Source of the DNA: Bog-756 sp963837805
GTDB lineage: Bacteria > Actinomycetota > Acidimicrobiia > Acidimicrobiales > RAAP-2
Reading direction: 5' to 3'
Assembly (NCBI GenBank): GCA_963837805.1
Contig: CAWIOU010000023.1
Coordinates: forward strand, 434,001 to 498,000
Length of the DNA: 64,000 bases
The stretch's first letter is position 1; each line of letters opens with the position of its first letter. Made by a program: the position numbers and the translations under genes. Shown here in pieces: positions 52,773 to 61,262 of the stretch. Under the pieces are notes generated by a model. That model searched no databases. It saw only the letters and a list, made by a program, of their open reading frames with translations, and was not told the origin of the DNA.

Positions 52773-53258
52773 CGATCGGGGGCTCTATGCATGTCGGAGA
52801 GGCCAGGGCGCCGCCGCCGTGGTCATCGGCACCCATCGGGACGGGGCGACCGGGTGGCTTTCCATGGTACTGCAGCACCGCTGATAGCCCAGGTCGCAAC
52901 CGGGATCTCCCACTGCCGGGAGGCGTTCAGCCCGCTGACCCCGCCCCCGGAACGTCACCGGTCCGCGTCGACGCCCGCCGGGGTCCGCAACAGGAATGCG
53001 GAGGTGACCACCCAGATCGTCGTCAAGGCCAGCCAGATCAGCAGTCGGACCCACGGATGCAGGATCAGGCCGGGCCGGGCCGGGCCGGGCTCGGGCCGGG
53101 CCGGGCCGGGCCGGCTCAGCGACGCGTACCCGACCCATCCAACGAGTTCAACTTTGCTCACCGTGGAAAGTCGGACAACGCCTGGCTAACCTACGGGAGC
53201 GGCATCGGATTGCGAGGGGCGGCCGGCACGAACATCGATGACAACGGAGGCGAGCCCT
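52773..53258. other. 486-bp spacer with a GGGCC repeat and a doubtful small membrane protein
   Basis: From 53069 to 53115 the sequence is nine or so copies of CGGGC/GGGCC. On the minus strand a 68-codon frame (GTG 53161 to 52955) ends in a hydrophobic stretch, WVRLLIWLALTTIWVVTSAFLL, that could be a one-helix protein. Its first half is translation of the repeat and it has no Shine-Dalgarno, so I do not call it a gene. The remaining part, up to the start of the divergent repeat protein, shows no signal I trust. Confidence 0.4.
53069..53115. repeat. GGGCC short tandem repeat
   Basis: Perfect and near-perfect 5-bp units of GGGCC/CGGGC in the spacer between two exported-protein genes, interrupted once by CTCGGG. 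Similar sequence occurs at 14.6 kb. Confidence 0.8.
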
Positions 53259-55013
53259 GTGAGCGCGATTCAACCGGCAATGGCCAGCACGGACGGACGG
53301 CAGGTACGGACCAGGGCTTCGGGCGGTCGCCGGCCCAGGCTCCGATTGCCTCTCGCCCTGATGCTCGGGGTCATGCTGGTGGCGCCGCTCGGCCTCTGGG
53401 GCCTCTCGGGTGGCGCTGCGGCCGCCGCCACGCCGGCCGCCTTCACCTGCACCGGCACTCCGGCATCGCCGGGACCGCTCCCGGCCGGGACCTACAGCTC
53501 GGTGACGGTCACCGGCGCGTGCGCGGTCAATGACGGTCAGGTAGTCGTCACCGGCGACGTCACCGTCGAAGCCGGTGCCGCCCTGGTGGCAGCGTTTGCC
53601 AACAACGACGTCGGGGGATCGGGCACATCGGGCCTGACCGTCGACGGCAACATCGACGTGGGCACGGGGGCAACGTTGCTCCTCGGATGCGAGGCGGCCC
53701 ACTTCGCCTGCGTCGACGATCCCAATCAGAACAACCCGACACTCAACGCCACCGAGACGGTCAAGGGAAGCCTGATCTCGAGCGCACCCCTGGGGGTCGT
53801 CGTGCACCTCACCAAGGTGGGCGGGGACGTGACCGAGGTCGGCGGCGGGGGCGGCGTCAACTGCACACCCACCGGCATCTTCGCCAAGTTCCAGTCCCCC
53901 GCCTACAGCGACTACGAGGACAACACCATGGGGGGCAACCTCCGGGTCACCGGGCTCAACTCCTGCTGGTTCGGCGCCCTCCGGAACAAGGTCAGCGGCA
54001 GTGCCACCTTCGGGCACATCACCCTGGCCGATCCCGACGGTTCGGAGAACCTCACCAATACCATCGCCGGCAACCTCCTGTGTCCGGACAATTCGCCGGC
54101 CATCGAATACGGGGATTCCGGGGCCTCGCCCAACATGGTCGGCGGCTTCGCCACCGCCCAGTGCGCCTTCGACGTGAAGCAGCCGAACCCGGCGGCCGTG
54201 CCCGGCCCGGGCGGGAACCCGGCCGGCCCTCTGACCCCCATCGCCGTCCATAGTGGCGCTCCGCAGGGCTACTGGCTGGGAGCCGGGGACGGCGGGGTCT
54301 TCAGCTTCGGCGTCCCGTTCTTCGGCTCCCAGGCCGGTCTGGTGAGCCAGCCCGTGTCGGGTATCGCCGCCGTTCCCGGAGGCCGGGGCTACAACCTGGC
54401 CGGAACCGAAGGCGCCGTCTACAACCACGGTCCGTTCGGATCGGACTGCACCGGGCTGGCCACGATGCCCAACCAACCGGTCATGGGCATCGCCGCGGCG
54501 CCGGGGGGCAACGGATGCTGGCTGGCCGCAGCCGACGGTGGCGTGTTCTCCTTCGGCACCAACGCACCCTTCTTCGGCTCGGCCGGAGGCCTCCCCCTCA
54601 ACCAACCGGTCGTGGGCATCGCCGCCGCGCCGGGCAACGACGGCTACGACCTGGTGGCCGCGGACGGCGGGGTCTTCACCTACGGCCCCGGCGCCGCCTT
54701 CTTCGGCTCGATGGGCGGCCAGCACCTCAACCAACCGATCGTGGGTATGGCCACGGACCCGTCGACCGGCGGCTATTGGCTGGTCGCCGCGGACGGAGGG
54801 GTCTTCAGCTTCAACGCTCCGTTCCTCGGCTCGATGGGGGGTCTCGCCCTCAACAAGCCGATCGTGGGCATTGCCGCCGCCCCCACCGGGAACGGGTACT
54901 ACCTGGTGGCATCGGACGGCGGCATCTTCGCCTTCGGCCCGGGAGCGAAATTCCAAGGGTCGACCGGGGCCACCCCGCTCACCGAGCCAATCGTCGGGAT
55001 GACCCTCGGCTGA
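53259..55013 (+). CDS. Secreted protein with adhesin-like N-terminus and GYW-DGG repeats
   Basis: 584 residues. Signal peptide: basic start, LPLALMLGVMLVAPLGLWGL and cleavage expected after AAAAA. The N-terminal ~280 residues are polar and beta-rich with four or more cysteines (TCTGT, GACAVND, LGCEAAHFACVDDPN, LNSCWFG) and resemble the right-handed beta-solenoid style of secreted surface proteins. From about residue 330 are six ~39-residue repeats, e.g. GYWLVAADGGVFSFNAPFLGSMGG, the same family as the membrane-anchored protein at 43.8-45.4 kb. GTG 53259 has GGAGG eight bases before, so it is preferred to ATG 53238. Function unknown, probably cell surface or matrix. Confidence 0.8.
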   Translation: MSAIQPAMASTDGRQVRTRASGGRRPRLRLPLALMLGVMLVAPLGLWGLSGGAAAAATPAAFTCTGTPASPGPLPAGTYSSVTVTGACAVNDGQVVVTGDVTVEAGAALVAAFANNDVGGSGTSGLTVDGNIDVGTGATLLLGCEAAHFACVDDPNQNNPTLNATETVKGSLISSAPLGVVVHLTKVGGDVTEVGGGGGVNCTPTGIFAKFQSPAYSDYEDNTMGGNLRVTGLNSCWFGALRNKVSGSATFGHITLADPDGSENLTNTIAGNLLCPDNSPAIEYGDSGASPNMVGGFATAQCAFDVKQPNPAAVPGPGGNPAGPLTPIAVHSGAPQGYWLGAGDGGVFSFGVPFFGSQAGLVSQPVSGIAAVPGGRGYNLAGTEGAVYNHGPFGSDCTGLATMPNQPVMGIAAAPGGNGCWLAAADGGVFSFGTNAPFFGSAGGLPLNQPVVGIAAAPGNDGYDLVAADGGVFTYGPGAAFFGSMGGQHLNQPIVGMATDPSTGGYWLVAADGGVFSFNAPFLGSMGGLALNKPIVGIAAAPTGNGYYLVASDGGIFAFGPGAKFQGSTGATPLTEPIVGMTLG

Positions 55014-55096
55014 CCCCAGGGCCGGCTTCGGTCGGCCACATCAGTCGGACAGACGAGCCGAATCGCACCGGGCTTGGCCGGTGCGAACACTCGGGC

Positions 55097-55792
55097 CTAG
55101 CTGACGGCGTACCGCTGAAAGGTGACGGCGTACTCGCAGCCGGCGGCCATCCCGGCGTACCCGGCCATCGATCGCAGGAACTCGTCGGGATCGAACTCCC
55201 GCCCGAGGCCGTCGATGTAGGCCCGGTGTTCCCTGAGTGAGGCGACACCCCGATCCAGCGTGGCCCCGACGTCGACGTAGTGAGTGGCCTCGCCCGCACC
55301 GGCGACGTAGACGAATTCGATCCCGTTCCACGGGACGCCGGCGTCGGGGAAGACCCAGCGGTTGGCGGCGTCCCGGCACGCATCGAGCACAGTGAGCCCT
55401 GTCGCCCGGTGATCGGAATGATTGACCCCCCCGCCGTCTCCCCACGTGAGATCGAAGTTCATGGTGACGACGACTTCAGGCTGCAGCCTTCGGAAGGCCG
55501 AGGCGATGTCGCGTCGCAGCCTGAGGCCGGGCTCGATGAGACCGTCGGGATGGCCGAGGAATTCCACCGACGCCGCCCCCACCACCGCCGCGCTCCGCCG
55601 CTCCTCATCCTCTCGGAGCGGACCGGCCGTCGCCGGATCGATGCCGTCGATCCCCGCCTCACCACTGGACACGAGGACATAGGAAACCTGCTTGCCCTGC
55701 TCCGTCCACCGGGCGACGGCGCTGGCCGCGCCGTACTCGAGATCGTCGGGATGAGCCACGACGGCGACCGCCCGGGCCCAGTCTTCAGGCAT
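55097..55792 (-). CDS. PIG-L family deacetylase
   Basis: 231 residues of the zinc-dependent LmbE/PIG-L family (MshB-like). The first zinc motif is AVVAHPDDLEYG (AHPDD at residues 12-16) and the third ligand is in VNHSDHRATG. The family removes acetyl from N-acetylglucosamine groups in mycothiol, teichuronic-like or antibiotic precursors. ATG 55792 with GGAG seven bases before is chosen; a longer start at GTG 55801 is possible and the frame opens to 55840. The C-terminus (EYAVTFQRYAVS) is complete. Its position next to surface proteins suggests a role in glycan modification, but this is inference. Confidence 0.85.
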   Translation of the reverse strand: MPEDWARAVAVVAHPDDLEYGAASAVARWTEQGKQVSYVLVSSGEAGIDGIDPATAGPLREDEERRSAAVVGAASVEFLGHPDGLIEPGLRLRRDIASAFRRLQPEVVVTMNFDLTWGDGGGVNHSDHRATGLTVLDACRDAANRWVFPDAGVPWNGIEFVYVAGAGEATHYVDVGATLDRGVASLREHRAYIDGLGREFDPDEFLRSMAGYAGMAAGCEYAVTFQRYAVS

Positions 55793-55914
55793 CGGCTCCA
55801 CGCCCAAAACATACCCGCCCGACTCCGCACCCACCGGCAACGGGCCGCCGCCGGCCCGCGCCCCGGGTGAACAGATCCGCTCCTCGGTCCGTACTACCAG
55901 ACATCCCCAACGGA

Positions 55915-56700
55915 ATGAGGACCTCCATGGACGTGACCGCCGGCTCGAAGATACCGGGCTCGAAGAACCGATCCCGGCGACCCACGGGCGACGGGCGACG
56001 CTGGCTGGTCGGCGCCGGCCTCGGCGGACTTCTCCTGATTGCTGCGGCGTGTGGCTCCTCGGGTGCCGCTCCGGCGCCGTCCACGCAGGGCACGACCGTG
56101 CCGGTCGCCCACACGACAGGTGTCGTCACCGTCGCCACTGCGAAGGTCGGCGCCCTGGGGACGGTGCTGGTCGACCAGCGGGGGATGACCCTCTACCGGT
56201 TCACCCCGGACGGGACAGGCAAGACGACCTGCACGGGCGCCTGTGCGGCGGCATGGCCGCCGTTCACGGTGCCGTCCGGCAGCCGACTGTCGGCCGGTGC
56301 CGGTGTTCCCCGATCGGCGCTCGGCACGATCGTGCGTCCCGGCGGTGGCCGGCAGGTCACCTTCAAGGGGCTCCCCCTGTATCGATTCAGCGGCGACACC
56401 AAGGCCGGCCAGGCCAAGGGCCAGGGCGTGGCCGGAACCTGGTTCGTCGTGCCGGCGTCGGGCGCGCCGGCCGTCCAGCCGCACACGGTCCCGCTTGCGA
56501 CCACGCCGGCCACGGCCCCGGCGACCGCTCCCCCGGCGACGGCACCCCCGGCAACGGCTCCACCGACCATGGCTCCCCCGGCGACTGCTCCACCGGCGAC
56601 GGCACCCCCGGCGACTGCACCCCCGGCCACGGCTCCCCCGGCCACGGCTCCCCCGGCGACCACACCTCCGACCACCGCGGGCGGGGGGTACGGCTATTGA
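55915..56700 (+). CDS. Lipoprotein of the Lipoprotein_15/COG4315 family with an Ala-Thr-Pro repeat tail
   Basis: 261 residues. The lipobox LLLIAAACGSSG gives a lipid-anchored protein. The mature part holds two family repeats: VGALGTVLVDQRGMTLYRFTPDG with CTGACAAAWPPFTVPSG, then RQVTFKGLPLYRFSGDTKAGQAKGQGVAGTWFVV. Such proteins are of unknown function and conserved around the W-P-P and Y-x-F/Y motifs. The last ~70 residues are ATAPP pentapeptides, a flexible outward stalk. Start ATG 55915 (or ATG 55927) with a weak Shine-Dalgarno. The stop overlaps the next gene's TTG (TTGA). A second, smaller member of the same family lies at 59.9 kb. Confidence 0.85.
   Translation: MRTSMDVTAGSKIPGSKNRSRRPTGDGRRWLVGAGLGGLLLIAAACGSSGAAPAPSTQGTTVPVAHTTGVVTVATAKVGALGTVLVDQRGMTLYRFTPDGTGKTTCTGACAAAWPPFTVPSGSRLSAGAGVPRSALGTIVRPGGGRQVTFKGLPLYRFSGDTKAGQAKGQGVAGTWFVVPASGAPAVQPHTVPLATTPATAPATAPPATAPPATAPPTMAPPATAPPATAPPATAPPATAPPATAPPATTPPTTAGGGYGY
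56515..56680. repeat. 15-bp coding repeat for the ATAPP stalk
   Basis: Tandem 15-bp units like GCGACCGCTCCCCCG encode Ala-Thr-Ala-Pro-Pro about ten times near the end of the lipoprotein gene. Third positions vary, as for a repeat under coding constraint, but the units are close enough to slip. Confidence 0.8.
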
Positions 56701-57842
56701 CGGTCACGACGACTGAACCGCGTAACCGGGCCCAGCCGAAACTCGCCGCTCTGGCCACGGTGGCGACGGATGCGTCGGCCGACTCGGCCATGGCGGCACC
56801 GGGCGGGCCGACGGCGGGGTCGGAACGACGGCGCCTGGCCGTGCCCTCCCTGGCGCTCGGAGCGACGGCGTTGTGCCTGGTCTGGATCGGCCTGTCGGCG
56901 CTGTACCGATCGGGAGGTATCGGGTCGGGGCTGGCCGCCGGAAGGTCCGAGCTGCTGGCTCCCGCGGTTCTCCTCCTGGTGGGCGCGGTGCTGGTGTGCG
57001 AGCGGCGTTGGCCGGCCGAACCGCGGGCCGTCACGGCCCGTGGCCACCTCCAGGACGGCCTCTACTTCGCCCTCCACGTGGCCGCCGTCGTCCCGTTGAT
57101 GACGTTGCTCAGCGTCGCCTTCGCCCATCTGCTCGGCACCCACGCGGCATTGGTCGAGCTCCCCTGGACCGCGCTTTGGCCGAACTGGCTCCTCGTCCCC
57201 ATCACCCTCGTCCTGATGGACGGGGCCAACTGGCTGGCCCATTGGGCCGACCACCACTTCACCGCCCTGTGGCGGATGCATGCGCTGCACCATTCGCAGG
57301 AAGAGCTCAGCGTGCTCACGTCCTTCCGAGCCCATCCACTGAGTCATCTCCCCGGGTTCCTCCTCGCCGCCCTGCCGGTCTGGGTCGTGATGGGTGGGCG
57401 CGGACTGGCACCGGTCATGGTGACGGCCTACGTGTGTCTGGGCACCCTCCCCCACGCCAACCTGCCCTGGTCGTTCGGTCCGTTGGGGAGGCTGGTGGTG
57501 AGCCCCGCCTACCACCGTCTCCACCACGCCGTCGACGGGATCGACGGCGCCAACCTGGGCGTCGTCCTCACCGTCTGGGATGTCCTGGCCGGACGGGCCC
57601 GGTTTCCGGAGAAGGCGGACCCCGTCCCGAGGACGGGCCTCACCGGCGGGTCGGTGCCGACCGAACAGTCAGCGTCGAACGGACAGGTGGGCATCCTGGC
57701 CGCCCAACTGGTCGAGCCGTTCTTGATCGCCCGGCCGCCGGTGGCGACCGGGGTCGCCTCGGGCCGGTCCCGGAAGCCGGACCTGGGACGGTCGAGTCTC
57801 AGGCCAGGGTGGTGGCCCCGGCCGTGCTCAACCAGAGAATGA
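56697..57842 (+). CDS. Fatty acid hydroxylase/sterol desaturase-family membrane protein
   Basis: 381 residues. At least five hydrophobic segments and the full eight-histidine diiron signature: LAHWADHH, ALHHSQEELSVLTSFRAHP, and the last box AYHRLHHAVDG, with HANLPW between. The family uses O2 to hydroxylate or desaturate lipids and carotenoids at the membrane. TTG 56697 overlaps the lipoprotein stop (TTGA), so the two are translated together. The final 43 bp overlap the end of the convergent GGDEF-EAL gene, so the last residues (GWWPRPCSTRE) may not be essential. The substrate is not deducible; a hopanoid or fatty acid is likely. Confidence 0.82.
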   Translation: MTVTTTEPRNRAQPKLAALATVATDASADSAMAAPGGPTAGSERRRLAVPSLALGATALCLVWIGLSALYRSGGIGSGLAAGRSELLAPAVLLLVGAVLVCERRWPAEPRAVTARGHLQDGLYFALHVAAVVPLMTLLSVAFAHLLGTHAALVELPWTALWPNWLLVPITLVLMDGANWLAHWADHHFTALWRMHALHHSQEELSVLTSFRAHPLSHLPGFLLAALPVWVVMGGRGLAPVMVTAYVCLGTLPHANLPWSFGPLGRLVVSPAYHRLHHAVDGIDGANLGVVLTVWDVLAGRARFPEKADPVPRTGLTGGSVPTEQSASNGQVGILAAQLVEPFLIARPPVATGVASGRSRKPDLGRSSLRPGWWPRPCSTRE

Positions 57843-59748
57843 GCTCCTCGAGGGGCATGGGCCGGGCGAACAGATAACCCTGGACCAGATCGCAGCCGGT
57901 GATCGAGAGCGCCTCGATCTCGTCGACGGTCTCGACCCCCTCTGCGACCACGCGGAGATTCAGGTTGTGCCCGAGTTCGACCATCGAGCGGACAATGGCC
58001 GCATTGGCCTGGTTCAACTGCATGTCGGCGATGAACGACCGGTCGATCTTCAGCTCGGCGATGGGCAGCGTGGCCAGCAACCCGAGGGACGTCTGACCGG
58101 TGCCGAAGTCATCGATGCTCACATCGGCACCGGCATCGCTGATCTCTCGCAAGATCGACCCGGCCCGGGCCGGGTCGATCATGAGGGCGGTCTCGGTGAC
58201 CTCGACAGTCAACCGCTCCGGCTCGACGCCGGCTCGCTTCAGGGCGCCGACGATCTGGCCGGCGAAACCGTGGTCGAGATTGCGAGCCGAGACGTTCACC
58301 GCCACGGTCAGCCGGTCGTTGACCTCCTCCATCCGGCTCAGGTCGTCGAGCGCTCGGCCCACCACCCATCCGGTCAGCTCGTCGATGAGGTCGGTCTGCT
58401 CGACGAGCGGGATGAACCGGTCGGGTGAGATGTTGCCGAGGGTCGGATGCTGCCACCTGACCAGCGCCTCGACACCGGCCACGGTCCTGGTGTCGACATG
58501 GACCTTGGGCTGGTAGTGCAAGCTCAGCTGGTCGGTGGCGATGGCGTGACGGAGCTCGGACACCAGCGAGAGATTCGAGGCGTCGTAGTGGTTCTGTGAC
58601 CTGTCGTATCGGACGACACCCGAATGCTGGCCCTTGGCCACATACATGGCCACGTCGGCCAGCTGAAGAAGCTCGTCGATATCGGTTCCGTCTTCGGGGG
58701 AGACCACGTAACCGATGCTCGCCTCGACCGAGAGCGGAAGCCCACTGATCTGTACCTCGCGCTGGATCACGTCGCGGAGCCGGCTCAGGACGTCCCCGGG
58801 ATCGGAGACATTGCTGAGGACGATCCCGAACTCGTCACCACCCAGTCGGGCCAGCCCGTCCGGACGTCGAAGGTGGGCGGCCAACCGGCTCCCGATCGAA
58901 GTGAGCAGCCGGTCGCCGTTCTGGTGGCCGAGGGTGTCGTTGACCTCCTTGAAGCGGTCGAGATCGATGATGGCGATCGTCGTCGGCTGGCGCAGTGCCC
59001 GCCCACGCGCCACCTCGGCCTCGGCTCGCCGGTGGAAGAGCATGCGGTTGGGAAGATCGGTGAGCGAGTCGTGCTCGGCCAGATACGCGTTGAGCTTGAC
59101 CTGGCGGCGCAGTCGTCGGCCTACCCAGAAGGAAATTCCGAACAGGACCACGTAGAGGGCGGCCAACCCGACCAGGAGGTTCCGATAGAGGGTGTGGAGC
59201 CCGGCGCTGACGTCGGCCTTGATCGGCGCATAGGGCAGGTACACCTCGAGGACGCCGACCCGCTGGTGATGGTCGCCGGCGAAGAGTGGAAGATAGACCT
59301 CGACCGACTCCGGCCCCGCCTGTCCACTGTCGTCGCTGTCGGTGTTGATCCGGGTCAGGCGGGCCACGACGGTGCCGTGGGCGGCATCGAGGGCTTCGTC
59401 CTCGGGGCGCTGATGGAACCCCGAGCCGTCGTCGGAGAACACGACGGCACCGGCCAGATCTCGGAGGCGGAGCCGCTGTACGTCGCCGCCGGAGACGGCA
59501 TCACGGGCCAGCCGGTGGAACTGGGCCTGTTCGGTGGAACTGAGGCCTCTGCTCAGCGGCCGGCCGTCGAGGAGCGGCTCGACGGCGGTGTGGGCCATCA
59601 ACTGAGCCTCGGAGCGGCCCTGGGCCAGACCTCGACGAGTTGCCTCGGAGCGGTAGCTCCCACCGAGAATGAGGCCCAGGAGGACGACGGCGCCCAGGGT
59701 GATGGCGGCAAAGGCCACGAACTGCCTGGTTGCCGATTTCTTGCCCAC
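57799..59748 (-). CDS. Membrane GGDEF-EAL protein (cyclic di-GMP enzyme)
   Basis: 649 residues. Membrane helix 10-30, periplasmic sensor part about 31-185 (dCache- or CHASE-like in size, not recognised), helix 188-210, then GGDEF and EAL domains. GGDEF residues 303-307 are intact, with an inhibitory I-site RRPD at 294-297. EAL at 427-429 is intact (GVEALVRW), with DDFGTG (546-551) and EGVET (603-607) for metal and base. It therefore could both make and break c-di-GMP, depending on its signal. ATG 59748 lies in a spacer shared with the second COG4315 gene. No other c-di-GMP gene is in the window. Confidence 0.92.
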   Translation of the reverse strand: MGKKSATRQFVAFAAITLGAVVLLGLILGGSYRSEATRRGLAQGRSEAQLMAHTAVEPLLDGRPLSRGLSSTEQAQFHRLARDAVSGGDVQRLRLRDLAGAVVFSDDGSGFHQRPEDEALDAAHGTVVARLTRINTDSDDSGQAGPESVEVYLPLFAGDHHQRVGVLEVYLPYAPIKADVSAGLHTLYRNLLVGLAALYVVLFGISFWVGRRLRRQVKLNAYLAEHDSLTDLPNRMLFHRRAEAEVARGRALRQPTTIAIIDLDRFKEVNDTLGHQNGDRLLTSIGSRLAAHLRRPDGLARLGGDEFGIVLSNVSDPGDVLSRLRDVIQREVQISGLPLSVEASIGYVVSPEDGTDIDELLQLADVAMYVAKGQHSGVVRYDRSQNHYDASNLSLVSELRHAIATDQLSLHYQPKVHVDTRTVAGVEALVRWQHPTLGNISPDRFIPLVEQTDLIDELTGWVVGRALDDLSRMEEVNDRLTVAVNVSARNLDHGFAGQIVGALKRAGVEPERLTVEVTETALMIDPARAGSILREISDAGADVSIDDFGTGQTSLGLLATLPIAELKIDRSFIADMQLNQANAAIVRSMVELGHNLNLRVVAEGVETVDEIEALSITGCDLVQGYLFARPMPLEELILWLSTAGATTLA

Positions 59749-59897
59749 CCCGTTCTATCGACCCTCCGACCAGGGCACTTGAACCGCAAAGGCGGACGAA
59801 CGGGTGGTCAGGCACCTGACCTCCGTGAACAGAGTCCCCTTCCCGGTCGTAGTACTGCTCCGAGACCGAACGAGCGATTCGGATGAGGAGGATCAGA

Positions 59898-60359
59898 ATG
59901 ACCCACGGAACAGCGCGGCGTCGACGGATTGTGCGCCATCGGACCCGGTTCGTCGGAACGTTGGCACTGGCCGGCGCCATCGCCGGTGGCGGTGGGGCGC
60001 TGGTGTTCGCCGGCGGTCCGGTGCAGGCGGCCACGGGGACTTCGGAGGCGGTGGTCAAGGTGGTCAACCGGGCACCATTCGGAAAGATGCTGGCCACCCT
60101 CAAGGGCCGCAGCCTCTACACGACCAAGGGGACGTGCACGGGCCAGTGCCTGGTCATCTGGCCCCGTCTCGTGCTGGCTCCGGGCAAGACCACCCCGACC
60201 GGCGTCACCGGGCTCGGGAAGGTGGCCTTCAAAGTGGGCACCAAGACCGAGTACCAGGTCACCTACCGGGGGAAGCGCCTCTACACCTTCGTCGACGACA
60301 GTGGGTCCCAGGTGAACGGCAACGGGGTGGCCGGATTCGTGGTGGCGAAGGTCACCTGA
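59898..60359 (+). CDS. Secreted protein of the Lipoprotein_15/COG4315 family
   Basis: 153 residues. Signal peptide with RRRR then GTLALAGAIAGGGGALVF and cleavage after VQAA; no lipobox cysteine, so it is free or weakly held. One family unit pair is seen: FGKMLATLKGRSLYTTKG with CTGQCLVIWPRLVLAPG and VAFKVGTKTEYQVTYRGKRLYTFVDD, including the CxGxC-W-P pattern shared with the lipoprotein at 56 kb. Strong GAGGAGGATCAGA precedes ATG 59898 (an earlier ATG at 59883 has no such site). The function of the family is unknown. It starts 149 bp from the divergent GGDEF-EAL gene. Confidence 0.8.
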   Translation: MTHGTARRRRIVRHRTRFVGTLALAGAIAGGGGALVFAGGPVQAATGTSEAVVKVVNRAPFGKMLATLKGRSLYTTKGTCTGQCLVIWPRLVLAPGKTTPTGVTGLGKVAFKVGTKTEYQVTYRGKRLYTFVDDSGSQVNGNGVAGFVVAKVT

Positions 60360-60450
60360 CCGGACCGGCCCTCCGGTCGGCCGGGAGGAAGGTGTCGGCG
60401 GTCGCCGGTGACCGAGGCCGGGCGGCCAGGTGACCACTGCGGGAAGGTGA

Positions 60451-61128
60451 CTACAGCGGGAAGGACTGGTCTTCGAGAAGCAGGTCTTCATAGAAGGCGC
60501 CGATGCGCCGGTCGGGATGGGCAATGGCGATCTCGAGCACCCACAGATTGGGGTTGGGCCTGAACTCGACATCGGCGAGTGATCCGTCGTAGTGCGCCGA
60601 ATGGGGGTAATCCGACAGCCGGTGGCCGGAGAGATCAAGATTGAGCTTCCACCCGAAGCTGTCGGTCGTCTCGACGGCGAACTCATACAGGTCGTGTCCG
60701 GTCACACCCTCGGCGAACCACTTGTCGCGGACCGTGTCCCAGATGAGCTTCACCTCATGTGCGGCCCGATGATGTTCGGGATCCGAACCCACCACGAAGG
60801 TGTCGCCGGCATCGCCTTCGCAGCCACCATAGATCGGACCGATGTCCACGAAGAAGATGTCGTCGGCGGCGAGGATGACGCCGGGCTCTGACCGTTCGCT
60901 GAAACTCTTGGTGGTATTGGAACCGAAGCGGACGATGATGCGGTGCCATCCTCGGCGCATGCCCAGGCCGGAGAGGGTCTGGCGGGCCATGACCTTGGCG
61001 TCCTCTTCGGCCATGCCCACTTCCACCTGGTCGGCGATCAAGCCGACGGCCTGGCGGGTTCGGCTGCGAACGTCCATCAATCGATCGAGGGAGAAGTGCT
61101 CGCCCGTACCTTCGAGATCAGAGAGCAA
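60451..61128 (-). CDS. M24 family metallopeptidase-like protein
   Basis: 225 residues of the aminopeptidase P/methionine aminopeptidase fold. Metal ligands: Asp in FFVDIGPIYGGCEGDAGDTF (two Asp), His in SGHRLSDYPH, and two Glu in VLEIAI and LLEDQSF. A creatinase-like N-terminal domain is missing, which is shorter than Xaa-Pro dipeptidases. Members of this short group are annotated as M24 peptidases without known substrate. TTG 61128 is the longest good start; its N-terminal helix (LDRLMDVRSRTRQAVGLI) is typical, so the true start is near. Confidence 0.78.
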   Translation of the reverse strand: MLSDLEGTGEHFSLDRLMDVRSRTRQAVGLIADQVEVGMAEEDAKVMARQTLSGLGMRRGWHRIIVRFGSNTTKSFSERSEPGVILAADDIFFVDIGPIYGGCEGDAGDTFVVGSDPEHHRAAHEVKLIWDTVRDKWFAEGVTGHDLYEFAVETTDSFGWKLNLDLSGHRLSDYPHSAHYDGSLADVEFRPNPNLWVLEIAIAHPDRRIGAFYEDLLLEDQSFPL

Positions 61129-61262
61129 GGTCAGTGCCTACCTCGTTCTGAGGCCGGTGGCCAAGGCCGGATGCCGGGGCCCCGCTGCACCCTGCTGTAC
61201 CTCGCCGGGACCATGGCCGACGGCGCGGCACCGGGACCGCCCACTCCTGGGCGTCACGTGCT

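Noticed and set aside
52955..53161. 68-codon membrane protein
   Set aside because: One good hydrophobic stretch, but the first half is the GGGCC repeat translated and there is no ribosome binding site; kept only as a remark on the spacer.
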